Below, in pieces: positions 1-11,289 of a stretch of 64,000 nucleotides of DNA. The DNA is taken from contig CAUWAG010000006.1 in the NCBI GenBank assembly GCA_963556695.1, positions 4,712,001 through 4,776,000 of the forward strand, in the 5' to 3' direction. Numbering within the stretch: the stretch's first letter is position 1; every line of letters starts with the position of its first letter. The position numbers were made by a program, and so were the translations under genes. Below the pieces are notes generated by a model. That model did no database searches. It worked only from the letters and a program-made list of their open reading frames with translations, and was not told the origin of the DNA. This DNA is from Anthostomella pinea (taxonomy: Eukaryota; Ascomycota; Sordariomycetes; Xylariales; Xylariaceae).

Positions 1-1230
1 CCACAGTGAGACGGTGAAGAGGTTTAGCTATCCTGCTAAAACCATCTATGAATTGCTGATAGAAGTTACAGAATCCTAAGAAAGACTGTAATTCTTTAAC
101 AGTCTTAGGCTCTTCCCAGTCCCTCACGGCGGCAATCTTGGCTTGATCAACTGATATGCCACTGGTTGATATTATATATCCCAGGAATTTTGTTGATATG
201 ACAGCAAACTCGCTCTTCTTGATGTCAGCCTGGAGGCCAGCTTCCCGGAGCTTCTGGAGGACCTTGCGGACATGGTCCCAGTGTTCCAATGGGTCTGCAG
301 AGAAGATCAGGATATCGTTCACATAGGCTGTACAGAACTCGTCCAGATATGGGAACAAGGCCTTGTTGATATATCGCTGGAAGGTACTTGGGCCGTTACA
401 AAGTCCAAAAGGGAGCACTTTGTACTTGTACTGACCAAAGCGCGTGCGGAAGGTCGTGAGATCTTCAGAGGCTGGATCCATGCGGATTCGGTGGAAAGCC
501 GCCCTGATATCCAGCTTGGTGAACAGCTTAGCGCTAGATAGACGTTCCAAAGTTTCGCTGATTAATGGCAGTGGGTAGCGGTCCTTTTTTGACTGAGCAT
601 TGAGCTCGCGATAGTCAACACAGAAACGCAAGCCTCCATTTGGCTTTTTGGCAAAGAGAACAGGGGACCCATACTCTGCTCCACTGGGAACAATCCATTC
701 CTTGCGCAAGTGTTCCGTCAGATATTGCTTGAGGGCAATAAGGTGGTCGGCCTTCATGCTATATAAGGGGTGCAGACAAAGAGTCTTAGCCCCTGGCTTG
801 AGCTCGATCTTGTGGTCAATATCCTTGCAGAAAGGGGGTAACTTGTTGCTTTCTGTCTTGGAAAATATATCCATAAAATCTTGTGCCTCTGGGGGAAGCC
901 TGCTGCGTAGCAGGTGCTGAGTCTCTAAGTCCTCTTTATCAATAGAGTAATCAATAGCTTGATCAAGCTCATATACCGAAAAGGAGAACACATTTCCGTA
1001 GCTGTATCGTTGATGTTGCCCCTTTTGACGGTGACTAGCCTGTCTAAAGAAGGTACTTCCTGAGACTAGATGGATATCCGCGCCCAGAACGTTCATTATT
1101 GCGTCTTTGCTAACCTTAGGATGAACAGCCTGGCGTAGCGAAGTCTTTTGCAAGGATACCGGGCGGTCCCGTCCTGCTAGCTGGTCTTTCATAGCCTGCA
1201 AGGACTGATGATGGTCTCTTGCCCATGTAG
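1..1230 (-). CDS. Gypsy Pol: reverse transcriptase segment (partial)
   Basis: The minus-strand translation gives the classic Ty3/gypsy RT order. It contains FAKKPNGGLRFCVDYRELN, then LPLISETLERL, a FTKLDIRAAFHRI catalytic block, and TFRTRFGQYKYKVLPFGLCNGPSTFQ. AYVNDILIFS follows at about 300-335, then SFLGFCNFYQQFI near the left edge. The active-site box reads YVND instead of YVDD. Such variants occur in fungal Metaviridae, so I do not read it as proof of inactivation. A stop near 1245 separates this part from the protease region. The gene continues beyond the window. Confidence 0.88.
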
Positions 1231-1378
1231 CCAGTACTTGAGGGCGTTATAGTATCTTCTGTGGGCGTTTCTCTTGCTCTTCCCACTGTGAATCTCTATG
1301 GAGCATGTCTTGCTGGGCCTGAGGATTGATAGCCCGTTGTCTTAACCACTGGCGAGCTGGGTTGGTGATGTCGGTCTT

Positions 1379-1792
1379 CTAGTTGGTAAGGAAAGGTAGT
1401 TCTGGTGGGAAATATAGGCGGTTCCGCCGGCAGTCTGGTAAGAGGTTGTGAACAGCCAAAAACCGCTTGCCAACAATAAGGTCAAAGTTCTTGCTGGGTC
1501 CAAACTCTGCTTCTAGGATAGGGGCTTCCCGGAAGGTTCTTCCCTGAATCTGGAAATTTGCTGCAACCACTGTGTTGACAACCTGTGAATGCCCCTTGCC
1601 AAAGCCATTCAGGGTGGCAGGCTCATCAAAATGTCTTTGAGGGAGTTCCCATCGTTGAGCCAAGGGTCTCATGATTGAACGGCTGCCTAAAAGATAAACC
1701 TCTGCTCTGGTATCAATCAAAATTTTTATACGCACTGCAATTCCATTCCACCGGATGGTTGCAGTCATCACAAAGGTACTGCCGCCTATCAA
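1379..1792 (-). CDS. Gypsy aspartic protease domain
   Basis: An ORF of 137 residues lies between the zinc knuckle and RT, where a retroviral-type protease is expected. The fold is visible in IKILIDTRAEVYLLGS (the DTG/DSG active site), the flap region and the later LIVGKRFLAVHN segment. The active-site triad reads DTR instead of DTG or DSG. A single G-to-A change (GGA or GGG to AGA or AGG) would explain this and would inactivate the enzyme. That matches the RIP-like damage seen elsewhere in the window. Confidence 0.75.
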   Translation of the reverse strand: MIGGSTFVMTATIRWNGIAVRIKILIDTRAEVYLLGSRSIMRPLAQRWELPQRHFDEPATLNGFGKGHSQVVNTVVAANFQIQGRTFREAPILEAEFGPSKNFDLIVGKRFLAVHNLLPDCRRNRLYFPPELPFLTN

Positions 1793-1884
1793 GCCAATGA
1801 GGTCTGATTGAAGTGATAGAATTTCAAGGGAGTGGTGAGCCAGTTGATTGATAGTACATTAGAGGCCTAGGTGGGAGACTTTCC

Positions 1885-3354
1885 CTAGGCCCTTGAGTTT
1901 TCCGACCCGCTGTCAGAAGTAACATCCTGGGTCAGACCAAAAGAGGTCTCACTGTCTTCTTCTAGAAAATGTACATGAGGAGTTCTTTTGTCTGGACACT
2001 TGGGAGCAATATGACCCTCTTTGCCACACAAGTAGCATGTGACACTTTCTGCCTTGTGGAGTGTGTGTGATTGGTGAATGTGCTTCCTTTCAGGGACTGC
2101 AGAGAGACGGGGAGTCTTCTGATCAGGTGATGCTCTTGCTGGTTGGAAGATAGTGTCAATCGCTTGGTTGGACAAAGCTTGGGTTGGTAGGCTTCTGATG
2201 AACTGTTGGTGTCCAGGTGCCGCAGTGATGGTATGGCGGGAGGAAGCTTTTAAGAAGCTTTGGTGCTGTTTCTTGACCCGTTCAATCTCTGTAAGCTGTT
2301 AAGCATTGCTAGAACAGATATTCCGAAATTGGTTGAAAGAAACGTTAGAGTCAAGGTAAGAAGCCATCACTTGTATCCTCAGGGGTGGTGTCAGCTTTCG
2401 GTTCAGTTCATACTTCCATTCTGTCCGGGACAGGCCTGCCTTGCTGACTAAGAGAACCCATGTAGAACAAAAGGAGTAGAAGTCTTGCGCTGGTTCCATC
2501 CATAGATCATGGAGCTGATCCCTGGCTTGAGCAGCTGCATCGGGATTGCTGTAAGAGGACTGGAGAAGGTCATACACCTCTTCAATGGTAGTAAGTGACT
2601 CGGTGTTCTCTTCAGAAATGAATGGTTCCAATGCTATAGTTGCATCACCTTCTATTAGTGTACAAAGCCAATCAAACTTTGATTCTTTTGTAAGGAAGAG
2701 CCATCAGTTGGTCCGTAGCTTGCGTTAAGTACTGTTCTTCCATTGTTCAAAGGTTGGATTTTGACCGTCACTTAGCTTTGCAGGGTCTGCCAGCTTGATG
2801 GAATGTCGCATGGCATTTGAGGTTGATGCTATAGAAGCTGAGGAGTCCCACCTAGGGGTCGTTGTGTGTGGAGAACCTGTTTCCAAGGAAGGAAAGGCTC
2901 GTTCTTCTCGTGGTGTGCTGAAATGCACAGACTGTCGTTCTGTTGTGGGCCTTGGTGGCTCAGACCTCGGGATCCGGATGTGTAGTTCGGTTTGCAGTCT
3001 GGCTAGCTGCTCTGCCGTAAGCGTATCCAGGTTGAAGAGCAAGGGGTCGTCTGATCGGCCCAGATCACCGCTCATGGTTGGTGCCATGGGCTGGGTCTAT
3101 GGGTCCTGGAATGTGGTCCTGGAGGAAGATGGAGCCGATGAAGAGTTTGAGGGAGATTTGTTGTGGGTCAAAGCGGCCTTTGATCGCGTGTTTGGCTTGC
3201 TCTGGCCCCCTTGTGCCTTGATTCTCTGTTTCTTTGGTTCTTTCTTTGGCGGAAGGTTATTGGTGTTGTGGGATATTTGGGTAGGTTGGGCTAGTCTTTC
3301 AGTCCCTTCAGAACTATCCTGATATTCTGGAATGATAATGGTACTCATCGTCAC
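1885..3354 (-). pseudogene. Gypsy Gag with CCHC zinc knuckle, interrupted
   Basis: Three minus-strand ORFs cover Gag. The first (3354-2725) holds a low-complexity N terminus followed by MAPTMSGDLGRSDDPLLFNL. The second (2631-2299) is a retrotransposon-gag core with QARDQLHDLWMEPAQDFYSFCSTW. The third (2175-1885) has a CCHC knuckle, CYLCGKEGHIAPKC. A stop separates the first ORF into two parts and frames change between 2725 and 2631, so no full-length Gag can be made from this copy. Confidence 0.78.
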
Positions 3355-3356
3355 GG

Positions 3357-3739
3357 TGTGCTGGACGGAATCAGTGATAATGATAGGTGTATAATAAAGT
3401 CTTGGGGTAGGTGGGTGTTCAGAGACACTGTACCTGTCACTACTAGAGGCAAAACTCCTTACAGTGGTGATCTGAAGACAAGGCTTCTGATCTGGTATAG
3501 AGGAGTCTTGATATTATGTCACGGCGAGCGTACTGAGGAGCTGGGACATGGCCGGCAGCAAGCAGCTATTACTCTATTGACGAGAATATCAAGACTAGAG
3601 AGGAAAGGAAGAGAGAGAGAGAGATAGGTACAGTGGGAGGTTGCCCCTTTAAGGGGATCCTTTGGTCAGATCCTTCCCCTATTGGGAGGTATCCACTTGT
3701 CATGTGGGAAGGTCTGTGCAGGCCGCCACAGCCGTCACA
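3357..3739 (-). repeat. Right-hand (5') LTR of the gypsy element
   Basis: This 383-bp block begins TGTGCTGG and ends GTCACA on the plus strand, so it has TG...CA ends. It lies just upstream of Gag in the element's orientation. It contains a purine-rich stretch and an AGAGAGAG run near 3610. The limits come from the terminal dinucleotides and the position relative to Gag, because the partner LTR is outside the window. Confidence 0.65.
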
Positions 3740-3768
3740 GGGCTTCCCGGAAGGTTCTTCCCTGTATT

Positions 3769-3880
3769 ACGGTATTACGTAATACCTCCACATATTCATG
3801 TACATATATACCCCTAGCTTCCCCGTTCTCTTCCGACCTTGCCTCTTCTTCCTTAGATATTGTTGAATCTAGATATTTCA
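3769..3880. repeat. Dispersed repeat, copy A (inverted copy at 44768-44875)
   Basis: The segment contains ACGGTATTACGTAATACC, then CTAGCTTCCCC, then TCTTCTTCCTTAG and GAATCTAGATATTTCA. The reverse complement of 44768-44875 shows the same landmarks in the same order with scattered substitutions. Both copies keep a partly shared reading frame (EYVEVLRNTV here, RYVEVLCNTV there). They may therefore be fragments of one coding mobile element that I do not recognise. Confidence 0.6.
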
Positions 3881-4119
3881 TACCATCAGCCTTGACTAGC
3901 GCAGCTGCAGGCCTGATTGTCACGATAACCTGAGCGTCCTCTTCCAATTCTTCCGGGGCGCGAAGGAAAACTCGGAACTTCCCAAAGGTCCGTAACGTCT
4001 CTATATACTTTTGGTGTAACAGTGACGGGTTCTTAGGGTTGATCTGAAAGGGCTTTTTTCTGAGATGATAGGCCGGTTTTTCGTCGCTTGTTTTCGCGTT
4101 GACAGCCGACCTCTTCTTG

Positions 4120-5403
4120 TGATTCAATCTTTGGACGCCTTTAAGGTCGTCTTCAAGTAGCAAAGGCAACTCCTTCTTGCCAGGATGGATATCAAGATTG
4201 TCTAAATAGCAAGAAGGGATAAGACTAGGAGCCCGGAAAGCTTAATATTAGAACAAGATGCCAAGGAGGAAGATATAAAGGCTGAAAAGCAAAGATAGAT
4301 CAAATATAATCTCAGGAATTATAAAGGTCTTATTAAAGCACCTATGATATCAATATAGAAGAGCCTTAAATTGTTAGGATAGAACACTTATATATCTTTT
4401 ATCCCAAAGTATGTCTTAATAAACTTGAAAATAAACTTGATCAAAAGCTTATATAGCCCGCTGTTAGGATATCTCGCTAATACAACCCGAATATCTCCAA
4501 ATCAGAGCCGCAAGATGGATTTCAGGCGCGAGCCGGCAGGAGCCAGGAAGAGAAGAAATAAAACGGTAGGAATCTGGAGCTCCCTGAGGTCAAACGACTT
4601 CCTCGTCGTGCTCAGTGTCGTCTTAATCTCCGCTTTGAGGTCGTCAATGGTCATACAGCGGTTGTCCCTCTTTTGGTTGCTCAGTCTGTGTTTCTTTACC
4701 AATGATCTCAAGACCTGAAAGAAAATATTAGAAATAGGTCTTTAGTAGGTCATCAAATTCTTATTTACCTTATGCATGTTGCGATTCAATTTTGGATCAA
4801 GCTTCGCACCCATGACAGTCTCATACACAAGACGAAAGACCTTCCAATTTGTGCCTAGTGAACTGTTCTTCTTCGTTCCCTTTTTTTCTGTTCATTCTTG
4901 CCAACCATTTGGTTCAAGGACCAATCGAATAAGCTGTAGAGGAGACGGATATCAATAGACTCGAAGCAAGTCTGGGGATCCCGTCCCACAACGTCGGTGC
5001 AGAACCTGCCAGAAAAATATTGTTAGCATAAGAAGACATAAAGCACTAGAATGACTTACGTCCGCCACTGCTTCTCAATTGCATCAAGTTGTATAGTGCT
5101 TCCAAGACTGTAATCTCCGCCGTCAAAAGCACTCTCTTCGAACTCTTGTAGCGCCTTCTAATAGTACTCTGGCGGATGAACATTCCCTGCAAAAAGGTGG
5201 ACTTGATCTGCAACATTGGAATCGTCATCACTGAAGTCCTCTACATCCGTCACGTCGCTCTCTGGGCTGGATACATCCTCGTCTACGTCAAGGAAGTCAT
5301 CAGCATCCACATCCCCTACTGCGGAGAAAGATGCGTCTATGTTGTACAGGTCGTCGATGACTTGTGAGTCGCATGGGTCATCATGGACGCATTGGCGGGC
5401 CAT
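4120..5403 (-). pseudogene. DUF3435 (tyrosine-recombinase-related) gene, decayed
   Basis: The N-terminal ORF (5403-5158) begins MARQCVHDDPCDSQVIDDLYN and is very acidic. It is followed by an ALQEFEESAFDGGDYSLGST-type block. Next come CFESIDIRLLYSFFDW, a LRFGDIRVVL block, KLLIKFIFKFIKTYFGIKDI, IPEIIFDLSLLFSLYIFLLG, and YLDNLDIHPGKKELPLLLED near 4140-4200. This order matches fungal DUF3435 proteins, the family that includes Crypton-like elements and Starship captains. Several stops (for example F*Y*AF near 4240) and AT-rich drift show it is dead. I cannot tell whether it was a captain or another DUF3435 type. The family call rests on motif memory. Confidence 0.65.
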
Positions 5404-5749
5404 GCTAATAACGCTGTAAGGTATACTTGATCATAATAAGTGCAGTTCATTAAAAAACATTGCACTTACTTAACTGGAGGTAAAGAGGAAGAGAAAACAC
5501 AAAAACATTATTAACCAACTGGAGCGAGAGGGCTGGTATTTAAAAGGAATATAAAAGCCATCTCTGGTTATGTTGCTGACAGGCCGAGCAAGCAAGAGAA
5601 GGGAAAGAACACAGCATCGGTGCCAGATACCGAACTGAAAAGAGTCCAGGATTTGGGTCATGATGTACTTTGAACGATACATCGAAGTACAAGGCCCATG
5701 GGCATGGTGGGGCATGGTGGGGTATATAGCTTAAAGCGGCGTCGGATTG

Positions 5750-6260
5750 CTGGTAAATGCACTGCTGGACTTAGAGGCAGAACATGCCGAAATAGCCAGC
5801 ACGCTCGCCGTCTCTTTATTTAAGGTAGTAGAAAATCGTTCGTATTCGTTTTAATTTAAAAACATTATTCAATTATTATTAATTATTGAATAGATAACTA
5901 AATAAGTGCTGTTATATTAAGTATTGAAAGTCGGTTAAATATAGTGAAAGTTAAAGTTCAAAAAAACGTAATATATTTAAAAAGGGTTAAAACGGCTGAC
6001 TATAATATAAATCACACTTAAATACCCTTATATAAACCTTAAAAGGTATATATTTCGAGCTAGTTCAATAACGGTTAGCAATGTAACACTAATAAAAACA
6101 CTACACTTATAATAAAATAACAATAAAATATTCTAAATAATAACAATTTTACAGTATATAATATAAGTATTATGCTGATTCAAATAACAAAATTCGTAGC
6201 TAATAAAAGCTTAATATAAGTAGAAAAGTCATTTTAACAGAATCAAAGTACGGGTCATAA
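5750..6260. other. AT-rich intergenic stretch, no gene seen
   Basis: This is a low-complexity block of A and T runs with many TAA/TTA words in all frames. It lies between the DUF3435 remnant and the lipase promoter. The composition is what heavy RIP or old decay produces. No ORF or conserved motif was recognised. Confidence 0.6.
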
Positions 6261-6757
6261 TCAATGTCCCTGACCTACATGGAGGCACGACCGTTATTAT
6301 AGGTCAAGTCGCTTAGAGACCTGACGAGTACTTTGTCGGGTGGTATTATATAGCGTAGGGGTCTACTAGCGGTCTTGCGATCCGTGTCGCACTCGCACAT
6401 TAAGGGGATAATAAGCTGCGCCTTAAACACCCTGCCGACCCCGGCACGAGTCCACAAGTCGATCCTTCCAATTACAAACCGCATCGTCCCGTCTCGAAGC
6501 GAGCACCTTTAAGGCAAGGTGTACGACATGGCCAATGGCACCCCCAGCCTCAAGAATATACGAATACGATCGACGGGATCCCTCGAGGGGAGGATGAATC
6601 ATTGTGGGTAGTACGTGGACATATTAGTAAAGCCGTCAATGTACTTAAGATAGGTAGTCCTTCTCTTCTACCAGAAACCGATCTCACTTCATTCCTTGTA
6701 CCACACTCAGCCTCACCACCTCAGTCCCTCCACCACATCTTACTTTCTACACTCATA

Positions 6758-8065
6758 ATGGCACTTCGCTATACGGCTCTGAGTACAATTGCCTGGTTGA
6801 CTTTAACATCCGCCCTACACCAGCCTGTTGCAAGAGATCATGGCTTCGTGGCGTCACCTGCCGTTCAGACGATAAGACCTTACACAGCTCTTCCGCCATC
6901 AGACGATGCATTCTACCAACCGACACCAGGCTATGAGACCGAAGCACCAGGTACTATCCTCAGAGCTCGCAGCCTACCACCACCCTCCGGCATCAACGCC
7001 ACCATCTCCGCCTACTACCAATTACTTTACCGCTCGACCGACAGCAACAACCAGCCAAATGCGGTCGTCACATCTCTCCTGATCCCCGCCAACGCTAGCT
7101 TCGACAAATTCATCTCCTACCAAATCCCCTACGACTCCCCAGCAACGGATTGTGCGCCATCCTACTCCTTCTCCGACCCCTCAACCATCATCGGCGGCAC
7201 CGAGATCTTCTCAGTAGCTCTCAGTGCAGGCCTCCCAGTCTCCATCCCAGACTACGAAGGCTTCACCGCAGCCTTCGCAAACGGCATCCAATCCGGCCAA
7301 GCCTTACTAGACTCCATCCGCGCAGTCCTCAACTCCGGCTACACCACAGGCATCTCCCGCAACTCCAGCGTCGCACTCATAGGTGGATCCGGCGGAGCCC
7401 TAGCAAGCGAATGGGCCCTCGAACTCCAACACTCCTACGCCCCTGACACCAAACCCTCAATCGTAGCCGCACTGCTCACAGCGTTAACGCCGAATATAAC
7501 CTCCGTCTTCCAAACCATCGACGGCACGCTCTTAGCAGGATTAACCCCTCTCTTCCTCGTCGGCCTCTCGAAACAATCTCTCCCATTAGCCACCTGGCTT
7601 TCTGAAAATCTCTCACCAAACCCAACCCGTACCGCAGAATTCCTACAAGCAGGAGAACTCTGCTCCGCGGACTTCGCTTTGACCTTCGTCAACCAAACTA
7701 TTGCTCCTTACTTCCGCGACCACAACTCCTCCATCATCTCGGAACCTATCCCGCACGCTTTGATCGAGGAAGTAGGTGTCATGGGCCTCCACGGCGTCCC
7801 CAGCGTCCCCATCTTCTTGTACAAAGGGACAGCGGATGAGCTCAGTCCAGTCGCTGACACGGATGCGTTGGTCGAAAAGTACTGCAAAAACGGTACTCAT
7901 GCTACAATTGTTTATCAGAGGGCTGTAGGAGCGAGTCATGGTGACTCTGGAACTTATGGAGCGGTGGCTGGGTATCCTTGGTTGCTCGAGAGACTTGCGG
8001 GTGTGCCTGCTGCGAAGGGGTGCACGGTGAGTAATGTGAAGATCCCGACGACCACTGCGAGTTGA
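6758..8065 (+). CDS. Secreted lipase, LIP / CAL-A-like family
   Basis: The single-exon product of 435 residues starts at the ATG at 6758. An upstream in-frame extension exists, but this ATG opens a clean signal peptide (MALRYTALSTIAWLTLTSAL), so I chose it. The family is the secretory lipases (PF03583), alpha/beta hydrolases that release fatty acids outside the cell. The nucleophile is Ser211 in GGSGG. Asp360 in GTADELSP and His394 in GASHGDS complete a plausible triad, with spacing close to Candida antarctica lipase A. Many N-x-S/T sites fit secretion. The GC-rich third codon positions and the lack of stops contrast with the neighbouring dead genes, so this gene looks functional. Confidence 0.9.
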   Translation: MALRYTALSTIAWLTLTSALHQPVARDHGFVASPAVQTIRPYTALPPSDDAFYQPTPGYETEAPGTILRARSLPPPSGINATISAYYQLLYRSTDSNNQPNAVVTSLLIPANASFDKFISYQIPYDSPATDCAPSYSFSDPSTIIGGTEIFSVALSAGLPVSIPDYEGFTAAFANGIQSGQALLDSIRAVLNSGYTTGISRNSSVALIGGSGGALASEWALELQHSYAPDTKPSIVAALLTALTPNITSVFQTIDGTLLAGLTPLFLVGLSKQSLPLATWLSENLSPNPTRTAEFLQAGELCSADFALTFVNQTIAPYFRDHNSSIISEPIPHALIEEVGVMGLHGVPSVPIFLYKGTADELSPVADTDALVEKYCKNGTHATIVYQRAVGASHGDSGTYGAVAGYPWLLERLAGVPAAKGCTVSNVKIPTTTAS

Positions 8066-8483
8066 AGAGCATCAAGTCTGGTCACGACGTGTACGAGGGC
8101 TGCTTCGTAGGGGAGGTACATAGGTAGTAACGGATGTATATAATGCTTTGCTTTGTGTATCCTCATCAAGAAGTCGTAAATTCGTATCTACAGCGGCTCC
8201 AAAGCATAAGCGGCCATTGTGTCTATGGGTGTCAAGCTTGACACCAACCCCATGGTCACACTCTCAAATGTGACGATATCGGCGAGCGTTGCAGCTTGAG
8301 ACGGGTGAGTGCACAGCAGGAACCTAGGTCAAGAGCTGATCATGTCTACAAATAACCTACTGTACGGAAGATCAGCAAGTTAGTATACTCATATCTTGCA
8401 GCTTCCCTGAGAAACCGGCTAGAAGTTGCGTGATCATTCTGCTGTCGACGTCAAGCCTCGCTTCCGACATCACGACTTATTCG

Positions 8484-9440
8484 CCTTTGAGTCCATAGCC
8501 ACGCTCTGCGTTTCAACACCTTCCCCAGCGGCCGACTGGCCTATTATGATTTCCGCCTTCGCCATGTTGACATCTTTCAGGTCCGGAACATCCGAATGAT
8601 TCTCGCCGTCGAAGATGGCGTCGATCTCCTCCAGCGTCCTGCCTTTCGTCTCTACCCACTACAACAGCACATGACCAAACATCTGGACGTTCCACCTCGC
8701 ATTGATCAAATAAGTCTTCCACCCACTCCACGCCAGCGCATACGGAAACGCAAAGTAACAAGCAGCCCGCAGAACTTGCTGATCAGACCCTGAATAGCCA
8801 CACCCGTACCGCGGATATTGTACGGCAGGACTTCCGGTGCATACATAGCCGTCAACGGGGTGATACCAAAGGAGTAGGCGCCAAGGAAGAGAAAGATGCA
8901 GGCTACAGTTCCGTAACTGCCGGATTTGGAGTCGGAAGCGCCGTACACTTTCGTCATGCCACCCAGTATGTAGAAGAAAGCCGTGCAGGCTCCGAGGGAG
9001 CAGAGACAGAGTTTTCGGCGGCCGATGCGTTCGGCGAGGGCGGAGCCGGTGAAGGAGACGAGGAGTTGCCAGGCCGAAAGGATGACGTTGATTTGGAGTT
9101 GGGTGGTGGAGTTTCTTACGCTGGTTTGGGTTAGCATTGTGCCGAAGTAGTATCTACAACTTTGACAGCGACCGGACTGCTGATTATTAGCGATGCGGGA
9201 CTTTGTGTACATAGGTGATGATGTTCGAGCCTGTCAACATAGCAATCGGACTAATCGAGCATGCCAGCAACAACCTTTTCCTGTTCGGCTTTGTCCGCAC
9301 AACCTCACGGTAGCCGAGACCGCGACCTTCGGCTTTCTCGTAAGCTAGAGTATCGGTGATCTAGCGATACTGGAGTTGGACTTGTATGTCTTCTCGTTCG
9401 GCGTTATTGATCTAAGCAAGTACATCTATCAGGAAAGTTC
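8484..9440 (-). pseudogene. MFS sugar transporter (C-terminal two thirds), broken
   Basis: The minus-strand reading shows KAEGRGLGYREVVRTKPNRKR, then an intron (GTACAC to TTGTAG). YYFGTMLTQTSV, SALAERIGRRKLCL, ITPLTAMYAPEVLPYNIRGT and WVETKGRTLEEIDAIF follow in order. These are sugar-porter landmarks (the RxGRR loop, the PESPR-like PE.LP.R motif and the ETKGRTLEEID tail). At least two in-frame TAG codons are present, one before ITDTLAYEKAEG and one just before WVETKGRTLEE. Both are one C-to-T step from CAG. The N-terminal half is absent and the Tc1-like element begins about 60 bp upstream. I could not find the lost 5' part on its far side. Confidence 0.8.
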
Positions 9441-9504
9441 TCCAGTTGCAGGGTTGAAGGGTTGAGAAGCCACATGATGAGTCGCAATATCAAGTGAAGA
9501 TCGG

Positions 9505-10845
9505 TACACTAACCCCACACAAGTCTCCGTACGGCCCCATCCACACACCGTCACCACCACATACACTGCTCAATTGCGAAGGCATCACGAGGCCGAAAAT
9601 TATAACAAAATATGCATCTGATAGCGATTTAGTAGTGGTTGTACCAGCCGCGCGCCCGGGCCACTGCGGCAATCCGATCGGGGAGAGATTTGATGAGCTT
9701 CTTCGGGAGGTCGGGATCCAACTCCGACCACGCGGCTTGGATTATCTCTCTAGCCCACGCTTGGTGAGCGATATTGTCCTTCAGGTCTTGAAAACGAGGC
9801 TCTATTTCCCTTATCTTCTTCTTCAGAGCTGCCTAAACGTGCTCGATGGGGTTTAAATCGGGGCTGTGAGGAGGCCAGTCGATAGTCCAGATCCCGTGCT
9901 CCTCCAACCACTCTGGCGAGCCTCCTTTGACATGCACAGGAGCATTATCTTGCTAAAAAGGGTCCCCTGCCTCATAGAACGGAAGAAGACCTTCCTCCAG
10001 GACCTGTTGATAGCGCCTAGTAGAGACTCCTCCGCGTGGTGAATCTGGATCTCTTTCGCAGAAGACCAGCTTGCCTAGGCCACCTTCATCGTCGCGTAAC
10101 CACATCAAACCCCAAACCATTATTGAAATACGAGCTCTCCCGTGGCTCTGTGGGTTCACGAGATCCTTGCGGTACCGTTCGTTGGAGAGGCGGATGACCC
10201 ATTCGCCAGGTCTATCGGGATCATTCTGGATGGTGCATTCGTCGGAGAAGAGGGCCATCATTAACTCCTTTTGAGCGCGCTGCGTGCGGTATTTTCGCGC
10301 CCAAGCAAGCCGTTTCGCGGCGTCATCCTCCGTGAGAGAGATTCGCCTTGCCACGCGCTATTTATTGAGGCCGTGTCGGCGAAGAGCCCTCACGATGGTC
10401 TCCGAGTGGCAGGTAACGCGTGTTTTGGCTTTGAGCGCCTCCCACGAGAGACGAGGGAACCTCCGTGCCAAATCAACTAGTTGGCATTCTTGCCCATGCG
10501 AAAGAAGCCTAAGAGCTCCCTTCCTTCGCGCAGTGCGTGTGGTTTTGGTAGTGTTGACACGCGAGCAAATCTCAGAGATGGTTTCGACACGTTCCGTGCC
10601 GCAGGTGCGTGCAACAACCCTACGGCTGCGGCCCTCTGCGCGCGCCGCGATAATGCCTGCACGAGCCTCCGAAGTAAATTCGCCGTTCGGCTGGCGAGTG
10701 CTGCTTAGAACGGTACCCATTTCGTTAATATCCATGTCGATCTGATTTTATTATGTATTATCGCAAGATGAGGGTGTTGCGTTGTTGTTTTGGTCAGAAG
10801 ATTGAATTGGGGCTAGCGTACGGAGACTTATGTGGGACAAGTGTA
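9505..10845 (-). mobile_element. Tc1-like DD34E DNA transposon with TIRs
   Basis: The element is about 1.34 kb. Imperfect terminal inverted repeats of about 36 bp share TACACT...CCCACA.AAGTCTCCGTACG...GCCCCA. They lie at 9505-9540 and, inverted, at about 10808-10845. Both ends carry a TA dinucleotide, as expected for Tc1/mariner target duplication. The transposase inside is broken. Confidence 0.85.
9626..10735 (-). pseudogene. Tc1/impala-like transposase, inactivated
   Basis: The transposase starts at MDINEMGTVL and has a helix-turn-helix region (SRRVVARTCGTERVETISEI). The catalytic residues are readable: LFSDECTIQND (first Asp), QDNAPVHVKGG (second Asp) and SPDLNPIEHV (Glu). Exactly 34 residues separate the second Asp from the Glu, so this is DD34E and Tc1 rather than pogo/Fot1. 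In-frame stops lie after GLNK, before QDNAPVH and after PIEHV, where Trp is usual. All fit G-to-A or C-to-T changes. The C terminus ends ARGWYNHY. This copy cannot move itself but could be mobilised in trans if its TIRs are still recognised. Confidence 0.85.
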
Positions 10846-11289
10846 CAGTGAGATAAGGGGCTCAGTGTTTGGGTCGAAACAATACTTGGAGATATCGAGC
10901 AACGGTGGGAGGAAAGTGTTTGAGTGCTATGATCGAGTTGGTGGAGTGATTTGTCTGCTTAATTGCGATAACGAACAAGACCTTAACCTGCTAAATAGCC
11001 CGTATTGCTTTGGCAGTACGCTGGCTTCTTAGAGGGACTATCTGCTCAAGCGGATGAAAGTTTGAGGCAATAACAGGTTAACTGCGTGTTATATATCTAT
11101 ATCACAGGCCTGTAAAAGTTTGATGCTAGTTGGTATCTTTGTCTCCTTTAGGGAAGCCCCTTACTATCGGGAGGAGAAGCAGTAACCTGCTTGAGACCAG
11201 CGACACTACCTGGTACAAGGAACGCCTACCCTATACTTACCCTGACTAACCTGCATGAGGTCGCATTTAGTTGCGCCTGAGCCACCAAC

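Larger units (their letters stand above)
1..3739 (-). mobile_element. Ty3/gypsy LTR retrotransposon, cut by the window edge
   Basis: Read on the minus strand the order is LTR (3357-3739), Gag, CCHC zinc knuckle, aspartic protease and reverse transcriptase. RNase H, integrase and the second LTR would lie left of base 1. Gag is broken by stops, for example between the small ORFs at about 3090. The RT reads well, so the element is only moderately old. It lies directly against the DUF3435 remnant on its right. The target-site duplication cannot be tested because the other end is missing. Confidence 0.9.

Noticed and set aside
300..340. YVND active site as proof of a dead gypsy RT
   Set aside because: Asn at this position is seen in some fungal Metaviridae, so it is not decisive.
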